From Prevotellaceae bacterium UBA1787 (lineage in GTDB: Bacteria; Bacteroidota; Bacteroidia; Bacteroidales; Bacteroidaceae): a stretch of DNA of 6,107 nucleotides. Each line of letters opens with the position of its first letter. Position 1 is the first letter of the stretch. A model generated the notes under the pieces. The model saw only the letters and a program-made list of their open reading frames with translations. It had not been told where the DNA came from and ran no database searches. The position numbers were made by a program, and so were the translations under genes. This document shows, in pieces, positions 1 to 5,998 of the stretch. The stretch is taken from the NCBI GenBank assembly GCA_002315195.1, contig DCGD01000069.1, positions 1-6,107 of the forward strand, given 5' to 3'.

Positions 1-816
1 CACATGCCCCTTCATGCCGCGGTTGGTATATGCCTCATACATCTGCCGGCGCAATTTGCGATTGTCAGAAAATTTCATGAAAGGTTCATAGGACGGACGC
101 TGCAGCGTAAACAACCAACCTTCTTTCCCCACCGCCTTGGCCTCTTCCGCAGCCGCACTACGCACGCTTTCGGGCAGTCCGCCCAATTGCGTTTCATCGC
201 TGACAAGAAGCGTAAAAGCGTTGGTTTCGTCAAGGCTGTTGTTGCTGAACTGCATGCTGGCAAGTCCCAATTCCTTGTCTATCTCAACAAACTGTTTCTT
301 CTGCTCCTTGTTCAACATGGCGCCGCCATTGACAAACATGCGCCAGTATTTGTCCAACACCATTTCCTGTTCACGCGTAAGGTCAAGTCCATCTTTCTTG
401 TCACGTAGTGCCTTTATCCGCGCAAACAATTTTTCATTCATTGTTGCGTACGCACTTACTTCAGACAGCATCGGGGTGATGGTTTCCTCCGTTTTTCTCA
501 TCACGTCATCGGCATCCGTCTCAATCAGATTGAAGAATATGCCTTCCACCTTGGAAAGAAGTCGCCCACTTACTTCAAGGGCACCAATGGTGTTTGCGAA
601 CGAAGGCGGTTGCGGATTCTCCACTATCTCATCCACTTCCTTCATATACCGCTTGATGCCTTCCTCGAACGCGGGAAGAAAATCTTCGGATTGAATTTTG
701 GAATATTCGGGAGCGCCGAACGGGCTGTTTGATTCCGACAAAAGCGGATTCTCCCTTTGGTTACACCCACTCATTGCAAAAGTTATCGCCAATGCTATAA
801 ATATTTTGTTTTTCAT
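1..816 (-). CDS. dcp: M3-family metallopeptidase (peptidyl-dipeptidase Dcp-like) lipoprotein, N-terminal part, truncated by window edge
   Basis: A minus-strand frame opens with ATG at 814-816 and stays open for 272 codons to the window edge, so only the N-terminal part of a family usually near 680-700 residues is present. The first 18 residues form a lipoprotein signal: a basic start (MKNK), a hydrophobic stretch, then the lipobox AMSGC with Cys18. The mature N-terminal domain reads as the alpha-helical lid of Dcp-type M3 peptidases. Recognisable blocks are NPLLSESNSPFGAPEYSKI near residue 23, PxFANTIGALExSGxLL near residues 75-90, FSNNSLDETNAF near residues 190-205, and RRQMYEAYTNRG near the edge. 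The zinc motif HExxH would lie outside the window and cannot be checked. The family removes C-terminal dipeptides from oligopeptides; the lipid anchor implies action in the periplasm or outer membrane. The start lies 5 bases after the stop of the gingipain-like gene, so the two are probably cotranscribed. Oligopeptidase A-type specificity is the alternative. Confidence 0.9.
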   Translation of the reverse strand, partial: MKNKIFIALAITFAMSGCNQRENPLLSESNSPFGAPEYSKIQSEDFLPAFEEGIKRYMKEVDEIVENPQPPSFANTIGALEVSGRLLSKVEGIFFNLIETDADDVMRKTEETITPMLSEVSAYATMNEKLFARIKALRDKKDGLDLTREQEMVLDKYWRMFVNGGAMLNKEQKKQFVEIDKELGLASMQFSNNSLDETNAFTLLVSDETQLGGLPESVRSAAAEEAKAVGKEGWLFTLQRPSYEPFMKFSDNRKLRRQMYEAYTNRGMKGHV

Positions 817-821
817 TATCA

Positions 822-2360
822 CTATTTGTTTTCAAAAATTCCGTCGGTAAGGATGTGCACTTCGTATGTTTTGCCGGGTTCAAAAGCTGGTTCGTTTATC
901 AACAGGAAATTTTCGTCAAGAACCGCCTGCCATTTTTCAGAATTTGCCAAACGTGGATTTTTCAATCTACAAGGAAAAAAATAACTGAATGGCAAGTCAA
1001 GCACATGTTCTTCCTTAAAGTGATCCCCCTTGAGTCTTGTAAGTGAAAATTCCTTGTTTGTCGTGATGACAAGCACCACTTCTCCTTTTTTCTGTCGGAA
1101 ATCCACCTTGAAATCTTTTTCTTTTTCCAAAGTCTGAAGACGAACGTCCCAAAGTGGGTCGCCATAATAAGCCAGCACATCGCGGTCGTGAAGAAATCCT
1201 ATGTAATCCATGCTGACGCTGTCAAGGGAAGTCGCTTCGCGAATCCGCTTGTCCGCCATGCCGAAATCCGTCAACTTAGGATTGGCATTCTTTTCTGCCT
1301 CCGTTGGATGGAATGGATAATCTATGCGTGAGAACCCGGGATCCCATGCGTTCATCTGTGCCAGCATATCCTGTTGGTTAAGGTAAATGGCTTCAGGCAA
1401 AGTGTAGCGTCCCGGAGTTGTAAGCCAATATTTGAGTCCACCCCATCCGTTGCGCCCGTACCAGGTTGTAACCACATAACCTGCCATCGCCGTACTGTTG
1501 GCGTGGTTTATCCATGCCACCGGCATACTGTTCGGATTTTTGTTCATGCCGGCAATGAGACAGTTGCCTACCGGAAAATATACGTTTCTCTTACCGGTAA
1601 ACTTCACTTTTTCCGTTTTCTTACCATTGTACTCCTTCCAAATATAGCCGGAGTCTGACACGAATTTAGACTGGTTGGACGGCATGAAAGGAACCGTAAG
1701 GAGATTGTAATTGGCATGTGTCGATGTAACTATCAAATCGGGATTGTAATCATACAGATACTGTGCCAATATCTTGAGCTCATCATCAAAATTGAAATTG
1801 TGCGTTTTGACGGTGGAAGTCAGTCCGTGTTTCTCGCCTGCAAGTCCTTTCTTTTGGTCATCGACCCATGCGTAGTTGTCAAACCACTTGGCAGACTGCA
1901 ATTCCGTCACGTCGCTGACACAATTGTGGATTACAAGCGGTTTCACGCTGTTTTCGGCCATACGCGAAAGAGAAGCGGCATCGTGACCCGTGAGAATACC
2001 CCAAAGAAAATCTGCATATACATCATTGTCGATACGCCTGGAAAATTTGTTCACTTGCATGACATAGTCCGCATCAATGTTCTCCGGCTTTTCAACGATA
2101 ATCACATAGCGAGGCTTTTTTTCGCGTAACTGAGCTTCACATTCCTCTGGATGCGAGTTGAAATAAAAAAGACTCGCCTTGCGGCGTTTCTGGACTTGAA
2201 GGGCTGCTTTGTTCCAATCATCGTCACCGCGCACGGCCGAACTGACAAGGACCGCGCAACTTTTATCAACCCTCATCTGCGCGCTGCAACCGGAAAACAA
2301 CCATCCTACGCACAAAAAAATGGCGTATACAATGGTTTTTGAAAAGAATTTGTTGTTCAT
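822..2360 (-). CDS. Putative gingipain-like (clan CD) cysteine peptidase-fold lipoprotein, uncharacterised
   Basis: The product is 512 residues from the ATG at 2358-2360. A longer frame opens at a TTG at 2394-2396, but that codon lies inside the predicted -7 promoter box, and the ATG gives a clean lipoprotein signal (MNNKFF, hydrophobic core, LFSGC with Cys25). After the anchor comes an alpha/beta region. It contains PRYVIIVEKPENID (about residue 83), a DxxYADFLWGILTG segment (about 112-125), a strand plus histidine in PDLIVTSTHANYN (His215), and VYFPVGNCLIAG (Cys267). These are followed by INHANSTAMAGYVVTTWYGRNGWG (about 284-307). A His after one strand, a Cys after the next, then a small-residue GWG segment resembles gingipain C25 and related clan CD peptidases. 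The last 90 or so residues look beta-rich, like the Ig-type tail of gingipains. The His is followed by Ala rather than the usual Gly, and the His-Cys spacing (52) exceeds the 33 of RgpB, so activity is unproven. The gene has its own promoter and is followed 5 bases later by a dcp-like peptidase. The reading frame is certain; the fold is inferred by eye. Confidence 0.7.
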   Translation of the reverse strand: MNNKFFSKTIVYAIFLCVGWLFSGCSAQMRVDKSCAVLVSSAVRGDDDWNKAALQVQKRRKASLFYFNSHPEECEAQLREKKPRYVIIVEKPENIDADYVMQVNKFSRRIDNDVYADFLWGILTGHDAASLSRMAENSVKPLVIHNCVSDVTELQSAKWFDNYAWVDDQKKGLAGEKHGLTSTVKTHNFNFDDELKILAQYLYDYNPDLIVTSTHANYNLLTVPFMPSNQSKFVSDSGYIWKEYNGKKTEKVKFTGKRNVYFPVGNCLIAGMNKNPNSMPVAWINHANSTAMAGYVVTTWYGRNGWGGLKYWLTTPGRYTLPEAIYLNQQDMLAQMNAWDPGFSRIDYPFHPTEAEKNANPKLTDFGMADKRIREATSLDSVSMDYIGFLHDRDVLAYYGDPLWDVRLQTLEKEKDFKVDFRQKKGEVVLVITTNKEFSLTRLKGDHFKEEHVLDLPFSYFFPCRLKNPRLANSEKWQAVLDENFLLINEPAFEPGKTYEVHILTDGIFENK

Positions 2361-2376
2361 GGCTATGTTAATGAAT

Positions 2377-2397
2377 ATTGCTACAAAGGTAGCCAAT
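2377..2397. repeat. Imperfect inverted repeat overlapping the -7 box
   Basis: On the minus strand the arms are ATTGGCTAC and GTAGCAAT around a CTTT centre: five perfect inner pairs, one bulged G and three outer pairs. The centre is part of the -7 element. It could be an operator or a start-region hairpin, but an 8-pair match of this kind can also arise by chance in AT-rich DNA. Confidence 0.35.
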
Positions 2398-2419
2398 AAT
2401 TCATTTACAGACTAACAAA
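2384..2419 (-). promoter_or_regulatory. Bacteroidetes-type promoter for the gingipain-like/dcp unit
   Basis: On the minus strand, TACCTTTG (2384-2391) matches the Bacteroidetes -7 consensus TAnnTTTG. An imperfect -33 box, TTAG (2412-2415), lies 20 bases upstream; a better TTTG (2416-2419) is 24 bases away, which is slightly long. The predicted transcript would start near 2377, giving a leader of about 17 bases before the ATG at 2360. The -7 box also lies in an imperfect inverted repeat (2377-2397). Confidence 0.6.
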
Positions 2420-2441
2420 CACAGCCACAAATTGTGTTGTT
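2414..2441. other. Inverted repeat in the intergenic region between the two transcription units
   Basis: Minus-strand AACAACACA (2433-2441) can pair with TGTGTTTGTT (2414-2423) with one bulged base. A competing perfect palindrome, CACAAATTGTG, occupies 2426-2436. The structure follows the DUF4878-like gene, but no T-tract follows it on the minus strand, so it is not a convincing intrinsic terminator. It overlaps the -33 region of the next promoter and may be regulatory or fortuitous. Confidence 0.25.
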
Positions 2442-2484
2442 TCCTATAATAATCGCCATAATCTCAAACGGCATCTTTAACTGT

Positions 2485-2889
2485 CTAACGCAGGCGCCAC
2501 TTGCCGTCCACCCTCACCAATGGCATCAAAATGGTTTCAGTGCTTTTGTCCTGAAATGTGAATTTCAAATATGCCAATACCTGATGATTGTCTTTCTGCA
2601 ACTCGACACCACCGCATACGATTTCTTCAACAACCGTTTGTCCCTCCGCCTTTTTCTCATCCATCATCTGTTCCAACAACACACGCGTGTTATGGACATA
2701 TTGATCTGAAGCGTGGTCGCATGAAAGCATACCTTTAATATACTCATCATAATTGCCCTCCGCCAAACACCTTGCGTAGTGAACGGCGGCTTCTGCCGCT
2801 TCTCCTTTCACATCCCTACAACCCGAAATAAAGCAGAGAAATGAGAATAGCAACAAATACAAAAAAAAGCGATGCACCGAAAAACACAT
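2485..2889 (-). CDS. Small DUF4878-like lipoprotein
   Basis: This encodes 134 residues from the ATG at 2887-2889. The N-terminus is a strongly hydrophobic signal (FFLYLLLFSFLCF) ending in the lipobox FISGC with Cys24, so the product should be lipid-anchored in the envelope. The mature part fits the DUF4878 pattern of NTF2-like folds common in Bacteroidota. A helix AAVHYARCLAEGNYDEY (residues 34-50) comes first, then a helix with LLEQMMDEKKAEGQ. Strands follow, including VLAYLKFTF (104-112), and the ending MPLVRVDGKWRLR has the characteristic V-DGKW close. Such proteins have no established reaction; no catalytic residues are evident. The gene starts only 6 bases after the der stop, so it is probably read from the der transcript, although no functional link to GTPase activity is implied. 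The family call is by eye and moderately sure; the gene itself is well supported. Confidence 0.8.
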   Translation of the reverse strand: MCFSVHRFFLYLLLFSFLCFISGCRDVKGEAAEAAVHYARCLAEGNYDEYIKGMLSCDHASDQYVHNTRVLLEQMMDEKKAEGQTVVEEIVCGGVELQKDNHQVLAYLKFTFQDKSTETILMPLVRVDGKWRLR

Positions 2890-2895
2890 GGGATA

Positions 2896-4208
2896 TTACT
2901 TCTGTCGTATGAAAATATTCATGGGTGTGCCGCAGAAATCCCACTGCTGACGTATTTTGTTCTCAAGAAAACGATAATATGGCTCCCTTACATACTGCGG
3001 CAAATTCGCATAGAATATAAAGGAAGGTATCTTGGTGTTGGGCAACTGAGAACAATATTTAATCTTGATGTACTTGCCTTTGTTTGAAGGAGGCGGCGTG
3101 GACTCAATGATGGGAAGCATAAATTCATTCAACTTGGAAGTGGAAATATGACGCTTGCGGTTGAGGTACACATTCTTTGCCATTTCAAGCACCTTGTAAA
3201 TATGCTGATTGGTCAATGCGGATCCGTACACAATCGGAAAATCTACAAATGGAGCCATGCGGGAATGTATCGCATTTTCAAATTCCTTAATGGCTTTCGT
3301 ACTTTTGTCCGCAACCAAGCCCACTTGTTGATGAATACCACAAGACTCTTTTGGTTCCGCTGTATAAGTTGGAAGATATTCATGTCCTGGGATTCTATGC
3401 CGCGCGTCGCGTCAATCAGCAATATACACACATCGGAATTTTCAATGGAGCGAATAGAGCGCATCACGGAAAAATATTCCAAATCCTCGTTCACCTTGTT
3501 CTTCTTTCGAATACCGGCCGTATCTACAAGATAGAAATCAAAACCAAACTTGTTGTATCGGGTGTAAATCGAGTCACGCGTGGTTCCCGCTATGTTCGTG
3601 ACTATGTTGCGATCTTCACCGATGAAAGCATTGACCAAACTGCTCTTTCCCGCATTAGGACGACCTACAATGGCAAATTTCGGCAAATCTTCTTCAGGTG
3701 TCTCTTCCTTGACATCCTTGAATTTGGAAATGACTTCATCCAACAATTCACCCGTTCCGCTTCCCGTTATGGAAGAAATGCAGAAAGGGTCACCCAAGCC
3801 AAAGGAATAAAACTCGGCGGCATTGTAGCGAAGCGCATTGTTGTCGGTTTTGTTGGCTACAAGGATCACGGGTTTCTTTGAGCGCCGCAGAATGGCCGCC
3901 ACCTCATTGTCCCAGTCCGTTATCCCGTGCATCACATCCACGACAAACAGAATCACATCGCTCTCCTCTGTCGCTATGACGACCTGCTTGCAGATTTCAT
4001 CTTGAAAAACATCTTCGGAGTTTACTACCCAACCACCCGTATCGATGACTGAAAACTCCTTTCCGCACCATTCCACCTTGCCATACTGACGGTCGCGGGT
4101 CGTTCCCGCAATTTCACTTACTATAGCTTGACGTGTCTTGGTCAAACGATTGAACAATGTTGACTTCCCCACATTAGGACGCCCTACGATAGCTACCAAG
4201 TTATCCAT
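2896..4208 (-). CDS. der: Ribosome biogenesis GTPase Der (EngA), interrupted by a one-base frameshift
   Basis: Der has tandem GTPase domains and a KH-like C-terminal domain, and is required for 50S subunit maturation. The first frame (ATG at 4206-4208) gives GD1 with G1 GRPNVGKS (9-16), switch I GTTRDR, G3 DTGG (56-59) and G4 NKTD (119-122). GD2 follows with G1 GRPNAGKS (182-189), GTTRDS and G3 DTAG (229-232). At residue 296 (FINKW) the frame leaves the family pattern and ends after 25 unrelated residues at 3243. The next frame resumes immediately with [14 protein letters not shown] and continues through the KH-like domain to TAA at 2896-2898. Adding one base restores NKWD-LVADK and a total of 437 residues, a normal Bacteroidales Der length. 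As written, the product would lack the Asp of the GD2 specificity motif and the whole C-terminal domain. der is generally essential, so a sequence error is the likeliest cause; a real mutation is possible. It lies 27 bases after era. Confidence 0.93.
3316..3324 (-). other. Frameshift site in der, within the second G4 motif
   Basis: The minus strand reads AAC AAG TGG GCT TGG, while the family pattern NKWDLV needs TGG GAC TTG. One A (a T on the plus strand between 3319 and 3320) is missing. No X-XXY-YYZ slippery heptamer is present, so programmed slippage is unlikely. Confidence 0.85.
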
Positions 4209-4235
4209 CTTACTGTTTCGGATTTTTACTGTTTG

Positions 4236-5123
4236 TTAATCTTCCTGAATATAACCGAACGAACCCAATTCCTTGTCTGAATTTCTCCAGTCCTTATTCA
4301 CCTTGACAAAAATACGCAAAAATACTTTCTTTTCCAAAAATTTCTCCAAAGACCTGCGTGCTTCGGTTGATACCTTTTTCAAGGCAAATCCTCCATGCCC
4401 TATGATGATGCCCTTCTGACTCTCGTGTTCAACATACAGGACGGCTGAAATGCGCACAATTCCTTCCTGTTCCTTGTATTGATCAACCACCACTTCTACG
4501 GAATAAGGTATTTCCTTATCGTAATACAACAGTATTTTTTCACGGATGATTTCCGAAACGAAAAAACGCATCGGTTTGTCTGTCAACTGATCTTTGTCAA
4601 AATACGGAGGACATTCCGGCAAAAGTTCCTTAATCCGTTTCAGGACATTGTCCACATTGAACTTGACCTTGGCGGATACGGGATATATTTCCGAACCTGG
4701 TATGCGCTTCTTCCATAAATCAACCAACTCTTCAAGCTTCTGCTGATTGCTCAAGTCTATCTTGTTGATGAGCACCAACTTCGGGACGGACAGCAAATTG
4801 ACTTTATCAATGAAATTCTGATTTTTGTTCTCATCTTCAATCGTATCGGTGACATAAACAAGTACATCCACGTCAGTCAATGCCGACTCACTGAAATTGA
4901 GCATGGACTGCTGCAATTTGTATGCAGGTTTCAGCACTCCCGGCGTATCGGAAAACACCATCTGACAATCCTCCTGGGTCAATATTCCCATGATGCGGTG
5001 ACGCGTAGTCTGCGATTTGAACGTGGCTATTGAAACCCGCTCGCCAACAAACAAGTTCATCAACGTAGATTTTCCCACATTCGGATTGCCTACGATGTTT
5101 ACAAATCCTGATTTAAATGCCAT
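4236..5123 (-). CDS. era: GTPase Era, 16S rRNA-binding ribosome assembly factor
   Basis: Era is a GTPase with a C-terminal KH domain that binds near the 3' end of 16S rRNA and assists 30S maturation, at the inner membrane or in the cytoplasm. The 295-residue length is normal. All G motifs are intact: G1 GNPNVGKS (12-19), the switch I region SIATFKSQTTRHR (31-43), G3 DTPG (59-62), G4 NKID (120-123) and G5 SAK (150-152). The KH domain begins after DKPMRFFVSEIIREK, with the RNA-binding GxxG loop as GHGG (242-245). It ends with the Era-typical VKVNKDWR...LGSFGY block. The start ATG at 5121-5123 puts the P-loop at its usual position. der follows after 27 bases. Upstream is a 145-base spacer with its own candidate promoter, so era and der may be transcribed separately from rpmF. 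Confidence 0.97.
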   Translation of the reverse strand: MAFKSGFVNIVGNPNVGKSTLMNLFVGERVSIATFKSQTTRHRIMGILTQEDCQMVFSDTPGVLKPAYKLQQSMLNFSESALTDVDVLVYVTDTIEDENKNQNFIDKVNLLSVPKLVLINKIDLSNQQKLEELVDLWKKRIPGSEIYPVSAKVKFNVDNVLKRIKELLPECPPYFDKDQLTDKPMRFFVSEIIREKILLYYDKEIPYSVEVVVDQYKEQEGIVRISAVLYVEHESQKGIIIGHGGFALKKVSTEARRSLEKFLEKKVFLRIFVKVNKDWRNSDKELGSFGYIQED

Positions 5124-5182
5124 TGCAATAATAATTCATGCGTTCGCCCCTTTGTCCTGTTCCAAAAAGACAACAAGAAAAG

Positions 5183-5190
5183 CAAACATA
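5183..5190 (-). promoter_or_regulatory. Candidate -7 box for the era-der-lipoprotein unit
   Basis: TATGTTTG on the minus strand matches the Bacteroidetes TAnnTTTG -7 element exactly. It lies about 60 bases upstream of the era ATG and just downstream of an inverted repeat. No good TTG/TTTG -33 box occurs at 19-21 bases, so this rests on one short motif. Confidence 0.4.
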
Positions 5191-5194
5191 AACA

Positions 5195-5230
5195 AGGAAT
5201 GAGCAATGCGGAATAATTCTCCTCATTCCT
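5195..5230. repeat. Inverted repeat in the rpmF-era spacer, possible terminator or repeat remnant
   Basis: Perfect 9-base arms AGGAATGAG (5195-5203) and CTCATTCCT (5222-5230) flank an inner palindrome-like GAATAATTC (5211-5219). A further imperfect copy of the CTCATTCCT unit continues to about 5243 (CACTCCCCATTCCT). After the hairpin the minus strand is T-rich but interrupted, so it could weakly terminate rpmF transcripts. The repeated ATTCCT-type units also suggest a remnant of a dispersed intergenic repeat. Confidence 0.45.
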
Positions 5231-5268
5231 CACTCCCCATTCCTGAACAATCTTTGATTTGCCTTTAG

Positions 5269-5457
5269 TTATTCAGCCACTTCACCTTTGTCAACAGCAA
5301 GCTTTCCTCTGTAATAACCGCAAGCTGGACAAACCGTATGATATACATGCCACTCGCCGCAAGTTGGGCATTTAGCCAATGTAGGAGCTACTGCTTTATC
5401 GTGAGTTCTTCTTTTTAATGTTCTTGTCTTTGACTGTCTTCTTTTAGGATGTGCCAT
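5269..5457 (-). CDS. rpmF: Large ribosomal subunit protein bL32
   Basis: This 62-residue basic protein begins MAHPKRRQSKTRTLKRRTHDK, the bL32 signature start. It carries a four-cysteine zinc ribbon: CPTC (Cys30, Cys33) and CPAC (Cys43, Cys46), with HVYHTVC between and GYYRGK after. It is a structural protein of the 50S subunit. The zinc-binding form is present, rather than a Cys-less paralogue. The ATG at 5455-5457 follows an A-rich leader without a Shine-Dalgarno sequence, as usual in this phylum. It lies 23 bases after the DUF177 gene, the common rpmF partner arrangement, and probably shares its promoter. The acidic last residues (DKGEVAE) are a small lineage-specific tail. Confidence 0.98.
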   Translation of the reverse strand: MAHPKRRQSKTRTLKRRTHDKAVAPTLAKCPTCGEWHVYHTVCPACGYYRGKLAVDKGEVAE

Positions 5458-5480
5458 TTTCTTATTATTTTAATTATTTG

Positions 5481-5948
5481 TTATTCTTTGCTTGGTTCAT
5501 CAATATCTTCCACGAGATAATCCTTTAACTTGCTGACCATGTCCTCATTGCAATGTCCTTCTTCATGCACATTCTGAATGGGGACGGCCACGGCGATATA
5601 TTCATAGAGGAGCGTTCCTATGTCAAGCAGCGGCTTATTGAATGGAACAACGATGCAGTCGTCTGAATCATCGCATTCACTTCCCATTTTGGCGGCCAAC
5701 CGCTCCGTGACATCAATTGGAATAACGACATCATCCAAACATCTGTCACAAGGTACGGCCACATTTCCATGGATATCCAATTGTACGCTGAAAGTATCCC
5801 CTGCCTTTTTCTTGACAACAACCACCGCGACCAACTCACCGCGCTGGACAAGCGAGCCCCCGACGGCATCAAAAAATGCGTCATCTAACTTGTAATCAAG
5901 CGATAAACTATCCGCTTGCAGTTTGCTCAGGTCAACTATATAAGGCAT
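5481..5948 (-). CDS. yceD: DUF177/YceD family protein
   Basis: A 155-residue acidic protein is encoded from the ATG at 5946-5948 (MPYIVDLSKLQ). A longer frame would start at a TTG at 5967-5969, but that codon is part of the -7 promoter box, so the inner ATG is chosen. The protein shows the DUF177 layout: an N-terminal beta-rich part, then the conserved V-PCDRCLDDV segment with Cys67 and Cys70. After that come an acidic stretch and the conserved DIGTLLYEYIAVAVPIQ segment (109-125), followed by HEEGHC (Cys133). Family members nearly always sit beside rpmF and are linked to 23S rRNA/50S accumulation in E. coli and plants, but their biochemical role is not settled. Here rpmF follows after 23 bases, which supports the call. 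No signal peptide is seen, so the product is cytoplasmic. Confidence 0.92.
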   Translation of the reverse strand: MPYIVDLSKLQADSLSLDYKLDDAFFDAVGGSLVQRGELVAVVVVKKKAGDTFSVQLDIHGNVAVPCDRCLDDVVIPIDVTERLAAKMGSECDDSDDCIVVPFNKPLLDIGTLLYEYIAVAVPIQNVHEEGHCNEDMVSKLKDYLVEDIDEPSKE

Positions 5949-5966
5949 TATCTTTCTTTTGGCGTG

Positions 5967-5998
5967 CAAAGATACATTTTTTTCTTCAATTGCGAAAA
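5967..5998 (-). promoter_or_regulatory. Bacteroidetes-type promoter for the DUF177-rpmF unit
   Basis: TATCTTTG (minus strand, 5967-5974) is a perfect TAnnTTTG -7 element and continues as TATCTTTGCA. A weak -33 candidate, TTTTC, lies about 19-20 bases upstream (5994-5998). The implied transcript begins near 5960 with a leader of about 12 bases before the DUF177 ATG. Confidence 0.65.

Noticed and set aside
137..694. A 185-residue open frame on the plus strand
   Set aside because: It lies antisense to the Dcp-like gene, whose minus-strand frame is open throughout and matches the family; the plus-strand product is low-complexity and Ser-rich, with no recognisable domain.
1716..2129. A 137-residue open frame on the plus strand
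   Set aside because: It is antisense to the gingipain-like gene, which is continuous across it with a signal peptide and its own promoter.
2361..2396. Upstream TTG start adding 12 residues to the gingipain-like protein
   Set aside because: The TTG lies in the -7 box, and the added residues would bury the lipoprotein signal start.
3316..3324. Programmed -1 frameshifting as the explanation of the der break
   Set aside because: No slippery heptamer is present, and -1 slippage would give NKWG instead of NKWD; a missing base explains both the frame and the motif.
3351..3881. A 176-residue open frame on the plus strand
   Set aside because: It is antisense to der, whose minus-strand frame carries intact GTPase motifs over the same bases.
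5949..5969. Upstream TTG start adding 7 residues to the DUF177 protein
   Set aside because: The TTG is part of the TATCTTTG promoter element, so it would not be in the transcript.
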